Source of the DNA: Brevundimonas sp. UBA5713
Lineage (GTDB): Bacteria > Pseudomonadota > Alphaproteobacteria > Caulobacterales > Caulobacteraceae
Reading direction: 5' to 3'
Assembly: GCF_002419815.1 (NCBI RefSeq)
Contig: NZ_DIGV01000016.1
Location: forward strand, 37,993-101,992
DNA length: 64,000 bases
Shown here: positions 16,278-23,712 of the stretch, piece after piece
Numbering within the stretch: position 1 is the stretch's first letter
Layout: each line of letters opens with the position of its first letter
Position numbers and translations under genes: made by a program
The notes under the pieces: generated by a model
The model's database searches: none
What the model was told of the DNA's origin: nothing
What the model saw: the letters and a program-made list of their open reading frames with translations, nothing else

Positions 16278-17747
16278 ATGACCGACATCCAACGCCCCGA
16301 AGCCCGCTCTCCCCGTGGATTTCAGGATCGCCGTGGCGGCGACCTGAGCGCCGAACGCCGCCTGATCGCGCGCGTGTCCGAAGTGTACGAGCGCTGGGGC
16401 TTTGAAGGGTTGGAAACGCCTGCGTTTGAATATGTCGATGCGCTGGGCAAATTCCTGCCGGACACCGACCGTCCGAACGAGGGCGTGCTGGCGCTGGAGG
16501 ATGACGACGAACAGTGGATCGCCCTGCGCTATGACCACACGGCACCGCTAGCCCGCTTTGCAGCCCAGAACTGGGAAACCCTGCCCAAGCCCTATCGCCG
16601 CTATGCCTATGGTCCGGTGTGGCGCAATGAAAAGCCGGGTCCGGGCCGCCTGCGCCAGTTCTGGCAGTGCGATGCCGACACTGTGGGTTCGGACCGTCCT
16701 GAAGCCGATGCCGAGATCCTCGCCATGGGCGTCGAGGGTCTGCTGGCCACCGGCCTGACGGCGGATCAAGCTGTCATCCGCGTGTCCAACCGTAAGCTGT
16801 TTGACGGCCTGTTCGATGCGGGCGGTATCACCGATGCCAACCAGCGCCTGACCGCTTTGCGCGCCATCGACAAATTCGATCGTCTGGGCATCGAGGGCGT
16901 GCGCCTGCTGCTGGGCGAGGGCCGTCTGGATGACTCGGGCGACTATACCAAGGGGGCCAATCTGCCGAACGCCCTAATCGGCGCGGTGGAAACCTTCCTC
17001 GCCTCGGTCAGCAATGCCGAGGCCAGTCGTTCGGAAGTGCTGGACACCATCGCGGGTCTGGGCTCGGGTCTGGGTGCCGCCGGCGATGCGGCTTTGAAGG
17101 AATTGGCCGCCATCGACCGCGCCCTGAACGCCATGGGCGTGTCGCAGGATGCGGTGAAGTTCGACCCGACCATCGTGCGCGGTCTGGAATACTACACCGG
17201 CACCGTTTTCGAAGCGGAATTGCTGATGGAGACCAAGGACGAAAAGGGTCGTCCGATCCGCTTTGGCTCCATTGGTGGCGGTGGCCGCTATGACGATCTG
17301 GTCGCACGCTTTACCGGCCAGCCGGTTCCGGCGACGGGATTCTCGTTCGGGGTGTCGCGTCTGGCTGCTGCGTTGCGCGCGGCGGGCCGTGGCGGTCCTG
17401 CCCTGCGCGGTCCGGTCGTGGTGATCGTCTTTTCGGACGATGACATGCAGCACTATCTGGATGCGGTATCGGAGCTGCGCAACGCGGGCATTGCCGCCGA
17501 GCTTTACCTCGGCCGTGCAGGCATGAAGGCCCAGTTCAAATATGCAGACCGCCGCGGTGCCCCGGCTGCGGTTATCCTCGGCGGTGACGAAATCGCCGCC
17601 GGTGAAGTGACCATCAAGGATCTGGACGCCGGTCGCGCCCAAGCTGCCTCGATTGCCAACAACGAAGAGTGGAAAGCCGCACGTCCCGGACAGGTGAAGG
17701 TGGCCCGCGCCGATCTGGTCACCACCATAAAAGGCATTATCGAATAA
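16278..17747 (+). CDS. hisS: Histidine--tRNA ligase, alphaproteobacterial type
   Basis: Class II HisRS of 489 residues that charges tRNA-His. Visible: the motif 1 region (ETPAFEYVDALG), LRYDHTAPLARF, motif 2 (GPVWRNEKPGPGRLRQFWQCD), the HisA box GLEYYTGTVFEA, GGGGRYDDL, motif 3 (GFSFGVSRLAAAL), and a C-terminal anticodon-binding domain from about 385. The ATG at 16278 gives the family-typical MTDIQRPEARSPRGFQDR; an open extension upstream has no ribosome site. The DHT and RQFWQCD variants fit the divergent alphaproteobacterial HisRS group, which as a family no longer depends on the G-1 identity base of tRNA-His. That last point is family knowledge, not visible here. Confidence 0.95.
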   Translation: MTDIQRPEARSPRGFQDRRGGDLSAERRLIARVSEVYERWGFEGLETPAFEYVDALGKFLPDTDRPNEGVLALEDDDEQWIALRYDHTAPLARFAAQNWETLPKPYRRYAYGPVWRNEKPGPGRLRQFWQCDADTVGSDRPEADAEILAMGVEGLLATGLTADQAVIRVSNRKLFDGLFDAGGITDANQRLTALRAIDKFDRLGIEGVRLLLGEGRLDDSGDYTKGANLPNALIGAVETFLASVSNAEASRSEVLDTIAGLGSGLGAAGDAALKELAAIDRALNAMGVSQDAVKFDPTIVRGLEYYTGTVFEAELLMETKDEKGRPIRFGSIGGGGRYDDLVARFTGQPVPATGFSFGVSRLAAALRAAGRGGPALRGPVVVIVFSDDDMQHYLDAVSELRNAGIAAELYLGRAGMKAQFKYADRRGAPAAVILGGDEIAAGEVTIKDLDAGRAQAASIANNEEWKAARPGQVKVARADLVTTIKGIIE

Positions 17748-17980
17748 GCTTCGAGAAAACTGACCCTGAAATCGTTAGTTATCAGCGATTACTTATAAAA
17801 GCTTCGATTTTGCCTTCACCCCTCGATTGACGCAGGGGCACCGTTCGGGCCAATTGATCTCACTCGAGAGACACGGCGCGGACGCGTAGTAGTCACTTGG
17901 AGGCGTTTCGGGGAGGAAACGTCCGCTCCATTAGAGAGCGAGAAGGCCCGCTGCGATGTATCCCCCGCAGCGGGCTTTTT
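17748..17980 (+). ncRNA. Possible small RNA ending in a strong terminator
   Basis: Between hisS and the M13 peptidase gene lies a structured stretch without a gene. GGAG-CGTTTC (17900-17911) can pair with GAAACG-CTCC (17916-17930), with a bulge on the 3' side. It is followed by the perfect terminator at 17946-17980, which lies 200 bases after the hisS stop. A weak promoter-like TTGACG is at 17827. It could equally be the hisS 3' untranslated region. No known RNA family was recognised. Confidence 0.3.
17946..17980 (+). terminator. Rho-independent terminator
   Basis: GCCCGCTGCG (17946-17955) pairs perfectly with CGCAGCGGGC (17966-17975), followed by five T. It would end hisS or the possible small RNA. 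Confidence 0.85.
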
Positions 17981-18050
17981 CATGCCTGCACGGTAGCTTA
18001 GCCCCACAATCAGAACGGTCGCTAATGGCGCGCAGCGCCTACCGGACATG

Positions 18051-18079
18051 AAAAAGGCCGGTGCCGAAGCACCAGCCTT
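18051..18079 (-). terminator. Rho-independent terminator of the M13 peptidase gene
   Basis: On the minus strand AAGGCTGGTGC, loop TTCG, GCACCGGCCTT and then a T run. The C(TTCG)G loop is a stable tetraloop. It starts 30 bases after the gene's stop. Confidence 0.85.
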
Positions 18080-18108
18080 GTCCATTCTTGAAAGTCTTTC
18101 GACTTTGC

Positions 18109-20235
18109 TTACCAGAGACGTACGCGGTCTTCCGGTGCGATGTAATAGGCATCGCCCGGCTGGACGTCGAATGCGGTGTACCACTCGTCCACATTGCGCA
18201 GCGGGCCAATGACGCGGAACTGGGCTGCGGAGTGCGGGTCGGTAGCGACCTGCTGGATCAGGGCCTGTTCGCGGTACTTCGACTGCCACACCTGTGCCCA
18301 GCCATAGAAGAAGCGCTGCTCGCCCGTGGTGCCGTCGATGACCGGAGCCGGTTGGCCCTTCAGCGACAGGCGGTAGGCGTGTAGGCCCACGGCCACGCCC
18401 GAGGCGTCACCGATGTTCTCGCCCATGGTCAGGTTCGGGTTGATGGTATAGCCAGCTACCGGCTCAAACTTGGCGTATTGCTCGCCCAGACGGGTGGTCA
18501 GAGCCACGAAGTTGGCGCGGTCTTCCGGCGTCCACCAGTCACGCAGCACGCCATCACCGTCGGACTTGGAGCCCTGATCGTCGAAGCCGTGGCCGATTTC
18601 GTGACCGATCACGCCGCCAATGCCGCCGTAGTTCACAGCCGGATCGCCGTTCGGATCGAAGAACGGCGGCTGCAGGATGGCGGCGGGGAAGACGATCTCG
18701 TTGTTGACCGAGTTGTAGTAGGCGTTGACCGTTTGCGGGGTCATGCCCCACTCGGTCTTGTCGACCGGCTTGTCCAGACGCGACACGCGGTCGGCATAGC
18801 TCCACTGACGCATTCGCACGGCATTGCCGACCAGATCGTCGCCGCGGATTTCCAGAGCGGAATAGTCTTTCCACTTGTCCGGATAGCCGATCTTGACAGT
18901 GAACTTGTTCAGCTTGTCCAAAGCCGCAGCCTTGGTCTCGTCGCCCATCCAGGTCAGGTTCTGGATGCGCTCGGCCTGTGCCAGACGCAGGTTGGCGACC
19001 AGCTCTTCCATCTTGGCCTTGTATTCCGGCGGGAAGTACTGCGCCACGTAAAGGCGGCCAGCAGCTTCACCCAGAGCGCCCTCGGCGAACGAGATGGCGC
19101 GCTTCTCGCGGGTGCGCTGTTCGGGCTGGCCCGACAGGTCACGGTCGCGGAAAGCCCAGCGCAGGTCGGCAAAGCGCTTGGACAGCAGCGGGGCCATCTG
19201 GTCGGCGGTGTGGAAGGCCTGCCACGCTTGCAGCAACTCGACCGGCGTCTCGGCATAGATGGCTGCCATCTTCGGCATGGCCGTGTCCTGACGCACGATC
19301 ACGCGGTCCGCATGACCCAGACCCGCAGCCGTATAGAAGGCCTGCCAGTCAAAGCCCGGCGCTTCGGTCATCAGGCGCTGGATGGTGAACTCGTTATAGG
19401 TGCGGTCGCGGTTGCGGTTTTCCGCGGGGCTCCAGTGAGCCTCTGCAATGCGGTTTTCCAGAGCCACGATCTGCGCGGCGGTTTCGGCGGGGTTTTCCCA
19501 GCCGATCTGGGTCAGCATGTCGGCGACATAGGCCTGATACTTTTCTTTCTTCTCGGCAAAGCGAGCATCCAGATAGTAGTCACGGTTCGGCAGGCCGATG
19601 CCGCTGTGGCCGGTCGAGACCACGTGGCGGGTCGGGTTCTTGGCATCGGCCGAGACGCCGGCTCCGAAGAAGGCTGCGCCATAGTCGCCGTTATGGGCAC
19701 CCATATAGGTGGCCATGGCCTCATGGCTGTCGATGGCGCGGATCTTGGCCAGATACGGAGCCAGCGGCTGGGCATCCAGCGCCTCGATGCGGGCTTCATC
19801 CATATAGGCGCGGTAGGCGTCAGCGATCTTTTGCTCGTCCGAGCCCGGCGTGAGATCGGTACGGGCCGCCAGACCCAGCACCAGTTCCTTCATGCGGTTG
19901 TCCGACAGCTCGCGCAGCAGCGGGAAAGAACCGTACGAGGTGCGGTCCGAAGGAATCACCAGTTGGTCCAGAGCCGCGCCATTGGCGTGGCGGAAGAAAT
20001 CCTCGCCCGGACGTACCGAGGTGTCGCGGCCCGACAGGTCAAAGCCCCACGTGCCATAGCGCGGTGCATCTGTGCCCTTCCATCCGCCGTTGGCGGCTTC
20101 GGCCATCGGGGTCGAGAACAGGCTGACAGTCTCGCACACCTCGTCCAGGCAGGCGTGATCGTGGCCCGAGTGCGCCTGGGCGCTGGCCGGAAGCAGGAAG
20201 GCCGCAAAAGCAGCCCCGACTAGAAATTTCTTCAT
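18109..20235 (-). CDS. Secreted M13 family zinc metallopeptidase (neprilysin/PepO-like)
   Basis: A 708-residue endopeptidase exported by a classical signal peptide (MKKFLVGAAFAAFLLPASAQA, cleavage after AQA). The mature N-terminus has a His/Cys-rich start (HSGHDHACLDEVC) not typical of the family and possibly metal-binding. PGEDFFRHANGA marks the M13 N-terminal domain. The catalytic domain has GHEIGHGFDDQGS (HExxH near residue 545) and ENIGDASGV (third zinc ligand near 605), and the chain ends YIAPEDRVRLW, the usual M13 terminus. It should act in the periplasm or outside the cell on small peptides. It has its own terminator and a long upstream region shared with the divergent tetR-type gene. 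Confidence 0.93.
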   Translation of the reverse strand: MKKFLVGAAFAAFLLPASAQAHSGHDHACLDEVCETVSLFSTPMAEAANGGWKGTDAPRYGTWGFDLSGRDTSVRPGEDFFRHANGAALDQLVIPSDRTSYGSFPLLRELSDNRMKELVLGLAARTDLTPGSDEQKIADAYRAYMDEARIEALDAQPLAPYLAKIRAIDSHEAMATYMGAHNGDYGAAFFGAGVSADAKNPTRHVVSTGHSGIGLPNRDYYLDARFAEKKEKYQAYVADMLTQIGWENPAETAAQIVALENRIAEAHWSPAENRNRDRTYNEFTIQRLMTEAPGFDWQAFYTAAGLGHADRVIVRQDTAMPKMAAIYAETPVELLQAWQAFHTADQMAPLLSKRFADLRWAFRDRDLSGQPEQRTREKRAISFAEGALGEAAGRLYVAQYFPPEYKAKMEELVANLRLAQAERIQNLTWMGDETKAAALDKLNKFTVKIGYPDKWKDYSALEIRGDDLVGNAVRMRQWSYADRVSRLDKPVDKTEWGMTPQTVNAYYNSVNNEIVFPAAILQPPFFDPNGDPAVNYGGIGGVIGHEIGHGFDDQGSKSDGDGVLRDWWTPEDRANFVALTTRLGEQYAKFEPVAGYTINPNLTMGENIGDASGVAVGLHAYRLSLKGQPAPVIDGTTGEQRFFYGWAQVWQSKYREQALIQQVATDPHSAAQFRVIGPLRNVDEWYTAFDVQPGDAYYIAPEDRVRLW

Positions 20236-20710
20236 GAGATAAGTCCCTCAGTTGTGCCACTTCAACGCGAACCGGAACCAAATCCGTCGCCGGACATTAT
20301 CGGCTCATCGTCTGTGACAACGATCACCGTCGTCCACCTATTGCCATTCCCAATCAAGACATTGGTCGAAAACAGCAATCTCTAAAAATTTTTGCAGTTA
20401 AATCTTACCGAATTTAGCTGTTTTGCGCAGAAACAATGCGCGAAGTCGCAGATTAAACTTCAAATAGAAATCTTATTTCGCGTCATACGTATTTCCACGT
20501 AAATGCGCGCCGTAGATTTGCCCCGCAGGTTGGGGTTTTGTCGGATTTTAGACCCATTTTGGTCACTGTTCGATGATGATAGTTCGCCCTTGATTTCACA
20601 CCATACCGGTGTTCGTCGGTCAGCGTTCTTGATCGATGGTCCCTCCGGCTCGGTGGCTGTACGCGGGCCTCCCCCCGCTTTTCCGTGTTTAGTTAAGAGT
20701 AGAAAATCCG
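20236..20710. promoter_or_regulatory. Long AT-rich divergent promoter region with an inverted repeat
   Basis: 475 bases without a gene between the divergent M13 peptidase and TetR-type genes. The section 20370-20500 is clearly richer in A+T than its surroundings. TACGT (20486-20490), spacer ATTTCC, ACGTA (20497-20501) is an inverted repeat that could bind the TetR-family dimer. No other motif could be assigned. Confidence 0.4.
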
Positions 20711-21367
20711 ATGACCGAGTCCGTCGTTGTTGCCCAATCGACCGTCGAGGGTGAAGCCAAGCCGCGCGTGAACCGCCGTCAGGTTGCCAAGGCCCGCACC
20801 CGTCTGAAGGTGCTGGAAGCTGCCCGTAACCTGTTCGCAGAGCGCGGCTATGATGCTGCCACCATCCGTGACATCGCCAAGGGCGCTGGCATGTCGACCG
20901 GTGCGGTCTTCGCCAACTTCCAGGACAAGGCCGAGCTGTTCGAAGCCGTCTTCGCCGAGGAAATGGCCGCTATGGCCGAGGACTTTTCTAAAGGCGTTGC
21001 CATCGACGACGTGACTGCGGCCCGTCTGGCCGGTGGCCTGACCGCTGGCTACCACCGCGCTCTGGACCACCTGCCGCTGATGCAGGCCATGGTGGCCCGT
21101 TCGTGGTTCCAGCCGGAAGATGTCGACCAACGCATCCGTGAGTTCCTGGCACCGATCACCGAAACCATCTCGGACACCCTGCAAGCCGGTATCGCCAAGG
21201 GCGAACTGCGTCAGGACACCGACGTAGCTCTGATGACCCGCATGATCTGGGACATCTACCTGTCGAACTTCCGCCGCGCCGCCTATCAGAACGCCGGCAT
21301 CGAAGAGCTGACCCCGCTGGCTCGCAAGCAGATGGACATTCTGGTTGCCGGCCAACTGGCCAAGTAA
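20711..21367 (+). CDS. TetR/AcrR family transcriptional regulator
   Basis: A 218-residue dimeric repressor-type protein. A polar 25-residue N-terminal tail precedes the helix-turn-helix domain (about 30-75), with KVLEAARNLFAERGYDAATI and MSTGAVFANFQDKAELF carrying the recognition helix. The helical ligand-binding half runs to GIEELTPLARKQMDIL. The effector is unknown. It is divergent from the M13 peptidase gene and may control it or itself through the inverted repeat at 20486-20501. It ends in a strong bidirectional terminator against the Rieske gene. Confidence 0.9.
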   Translation: MTESVVVAQSTVEGEAKPRVNRRQVAKARTRLKVLEAARNLFAERGYDAATIRDIAKGAGMSTGAVFANFQDKAELFEAVFAEEMAAMAEDFSKGVAIDDVTAARLAGGLTAGYHRALDHLPLMQAMVARSWFQPEDVDQRIREFLAPITETISDTLQAGIAKGELRQDTDVALMTRMIWDIYLSNFRRAAYQNAGIEELTPLARKQMDILVAGQLAK

Positions 21368-21392
21368 GCCCGGACCTTACCGTCCAAAAGAA

Positions 21393-21425
21393 AAGCCGGA
21401 AGGGACACCCCTTCCGGCTTTTTCT
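21393..21425. terminator. Bidirectional rho-independent terminator
   Basis: AAGCCGGAAGGG (21393-21404) pairs with CCCTTCCGGCTT (21409-21420). A T run on the plus strand and an A run on the other side let it serve both the TetR-type gene and the convergent Rieske oxygenase gene. Confidence 0.85.
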
Positions 21426-21448
21426 ATGCCCAATAACCGAATAGCGCC

Positions 21449-22558
21449 TCAGCTCTTCCAGCGCAGCACGGTTTCCTTGATCGGGTTGACGAAGCTGCGG
21501 CCCTCGGCGCGGCTCTTCAGCCATTCCTTCTTGAGCTGCTGGTACCATTTCGCCTGTTTGTCGGCATCATCGATCCAGATCAGGGCGGGATCGTATTTCA
21601 GCCCTTCGTTCTGCAGGTTCACCATGCCCCCGTCCTGTTGCAGGAAGGCGACCACGCCCGCGCGCAGGAAGGGTTTAGCCAGATTGAACACCCAGTGGTC
21701 CGACCAGAAAATCTGGGTAATGCGGGTCTTGGTGTCATTGACCGGCGTCAGGAAGGTCAGCGCCAGAACCTGTTTCTCGCCGACCTGAATGTGCTCCCAG
21801 CGATAGCCCGGCAGGCGGAAGGTGATCTCCGTGGCCGGAGCGCCGCCCAATATCTTGTACAGTCGGCTGTTCGATGACGGGGCGTGCCGCACCATGGCCC
21901 AGCCATAGTCGCGCGGCGCAAAGGTCTTGGCCTTTTCGTGCATCGATTTTTCGGAACGCCACCACCACTGTTTATGCACATAGGGGCCATGGGCGGGGTC
22001 CATCAGGCCGACAACCGCGTGGTCAATGTGGCTGTCGAAATCCATCCACTCGACCAGTTTGGCATCACCGTCGGCACCGGGGAATAACGGTGGCTCGTGA
22101 TCGGGCTCCGTCGGGCGGCGCGGATCAGCCGACATCCAGACGAAGACCATGCCCTGGGATTCACGCACCGGATAGGCGCGCACCTTGATCCGCTCGGGGT
22201 CGTAGTCCTGATCCTCGACCAGCGACGGAATAGCCGCACACACGCCATCCGGACGGAAGCGCCAGCCGTGGTAGGGACACTCGATTGTCTCCCCTTCTCC
22301 CTCGCGCTCGACCAAGCGTCCTGCCGAGAGAGGCGCAGCGCGGTGCGGGCAGATGTCGCGCAAAGCATAGATCTCGCCCGCGCGGGTGCGGCCCACCAGC
22401 ACCGGCTCATTCATGATTTCGTAGCGGGTCAGGCCCGCCGGAGCCACCTGACGCGACAGAGCGACAAAATACCAGGCGTCGGTCACAAAGCCTTTGCCAA
22501 ACGCGGTTTGGGGTGTAGCCGATGCCACCGGCTTAGCTTCGGGAGTTTGGATGCTCAT
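21449..22558 (-). CDS. Rieske non-heme iron oxygenase, ring-hydroxylating alpha subunit
   Basis: A 369-residue oxygenase of the single-subunit (vanillate/phthalate/carbazole-like) group. The N-terminal Rieske domain has CPHRAAPLSAGRL and CPYHGWRF, the four 2Fe-2S ligands. The C-terminal catalytic domain has DFDSHIDHAVVGLMDPAHG then PYVH, the region of the mononuclear iron ligands. It would need a reductase supplied from elsewhere; none is adjacent. Starts: ATG at 22558 (MSIQTPEAKP) is used here, and ATG at 22570 (MDRPMSIQ) is an alternative. Much longer open sequence upstream is not credible. The substrate cannot be told from sequence. Confidence 0.88.
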   Translation of the reverse strand: MSIQTPEAKPVASATPQTAFGKGFVTDAWYFVALSRQVAPAGLTRYEIMNEPVLVGRTRAGEIYALRDICPHRAAPLSAGRLVEREGEGETIECPYHGWRFRPDGVCAAIPSLVEDQDYDPERIKVRAYPVRESQGMVFVWMSADPRRPTEPDHEPPLFPGADGDAKLVEWMDFDSHIDHAVVGLMDPAHGPYVHKQWWWRSEKSMHEKAKTFAPRDYGWAMVRHAPSSNSRLYKILGGAPATEITFRLPGYRWEHIQVGEKQVLALTFLTPVNDTKTRITQIFWSDHWVFNLAKPFLRAGVVAFLQQDGGMVNLQNEGLKYDPALIWIDDADKQAKWYQQLKKEWLKSRAEGRSFVNPIKETVLRWKS

Positions 22559-22668
22559 AGGGCGATCCATACCAATCCGGTCGGCGGCTGTCTCTCTAGA
22601 GATGCTAGGGAGTCTTGAAATTAGGGTCGCCGTAACGCCAAGGTCGACTGAACGAAGAGGAACCGCCC

Positions 22669-23625
22669 ATGTCTGCCCATTTCCTGCTTTCAGCTCTGTT
22701 GGCCCTGCCGCTTGCCCTGCCGCTGGCCCTCGCCGCACCGGCTGCTGTGGCTCAGGATGGCCACGCCGCCCACGCACACCAGCACGCCGCGTTTCAATCC
22801 GATCGCATCCATGTTCGCGTCGATGGCGCGGAAGGCGCACCGGATGTCGTCCTGATCCCGGGCCTGTCCTCCTCGCCCGCCATCTGGCAGCAAACTGTCG
22901 ACCGGTTGGCAGCCACCCACCGTATTCACCGCATCCATGTGCAGGGCTTTGCCGGAGCCCCTGCCAAGGGTAATGCGCAAGAGGGCGACACCCCCAGCCC
23001 CCTGATTGCACCTGTCGCCGAGGACATCGCCCGCTACATCCGCGAGAACGGACTGAACAAGCCTGCGGTCATCGGCCACTCTCTGGGCGGGACCCTTGGG
23101 ATGATGGTGGCCGCCCGCCATCCCGATCAGATCGGCAAGCTGATGGTGGTGGACATGGTGCCGTTTGTCGGTGCGATGTTCGGTGCCCCCGGCGCGACTG
23201 TAGAAACCGTCACACCGGTCGCCGACCAGATGTGGGCGTTGCAAAAGAACATGCCCGCCGAGGCCTATCAGGCTGCCGCCACCCAGACCATCAATGGCAT
23301 GATCAATGCCTCCGAGCGCCGCGAAGAGGCCCTGTCGCACATGCGCGCCAGCGATCAGGCCGTCTCCGCCGCGGCCTACCGCGAGTTGATGCTGACCGAT
23401 CTGCGCGCAGAGCTGCCGAACATTACCGCTCCGACCACGGTGCTGTACGTCAAATTCAACGACGCGCGCATGACCGACGAGGTCACGGACCTGATTTATC
23501 GCACGTCTTTTGCCAGCCAGCCGGCCATCACGCTGAAGCGTATCGACGACAGCGCCCACTTCATCATGTTCGACCAACCCGAGGTGTTTGCGGCAGAAGT
23601 GGACGCCTTTCTGACGTCCAATTAA
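22669..23625 (+). CDS. Secreted alpha/beta hydrolase
   Basis: A 318-residue protein with a long hydrophobic signal peptide (SALLALPLALPLALAAPAAVAQ, given here as positions 8-29 of the protein) and a His-rich mature start. The fold is a canonical alpha/beta hydrolase: VVLIPGLSSSP oxyanion loop, nucleophile elbow VIGHSLGGTLG (Ser), and acid and His near the C-terminus (DDSAHFIMFDQP). GAGGAA precedes the ATG. The start lies about 100 bases from the divergent Rieske gene, but a shared pathway is speculation. Likely an esterase or lactonase in the periplasm. Confidence 0.88.
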   Translation: MSAHFLLSALLALPLALPLALAAPAAVAQDGHAAHAHQHAAFQSDRIHVRVDGAEGAPDVVLIPGLSSSPAIWQQTVDRLAATHRIHRIHVQGFAGAPAKGNAQEGDTPSPLIAPVAEDIARYIRENGLNKPAVIGHSLGGTLGMMVAARHPDQIGKLMVVDMVPFVGAMFGAPGATVETVTPVADQMWALQKNMPAEAYQAAATQTINGMINASERREEALSHMRASDQAVSAAAYRELMLTDLRAELPNITAPTTVLYVKFNDARMTDEVTDLIYRTSFASQPAITLKRIDDSAHFIMFDQPEVFAAEVDAFLTSN

Positions 23626-23665
23626 GTCGCCATCCTCATGGTGACAGTTTATGGGCTGTTACGAG

Positions 23666-23693
23666 CGTTCCCGAGCCATTAGGTTCGGGAACG
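23666..23693. promoter_or_regulatory. Perfect inverted repeat upstream of the penicillin-binding protein gene
   Basis: CGTTCCCGA (23666-23674) and TCGGGAACG (23685-23693) form a 9-bp dyad with a 10-base spacer, 20 bases before the start codon at 23713. No T run follows, so it is not a classical terminator. It could be an operator, a transcript hairpin limiting translation, or a weak terminator of the hydrolase gene. Confidence 0.45.
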
Positions 23694-23712
23694 TCATACC
23701 ATGAGGACTTCT

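Noticed and set aside
18478..20223. Open frame of 581 codons opposite the M13 peptidase gene
   Set aside because: High G+C and codon bias keep the antisense frame open. Similar long shadows lie opposite pnp, the PBP gene, ffh, regB and dnaK. None has signal, motif or ribosome-site support.
21449..23011. 520-codon version of the Rieske oxygenase
   Set aside because: The first ~145 codons are antisense to the alpha/beta hydrolase gene and its leader, with Arg/Gly-rich composition. The Rieske family starts near 22558.
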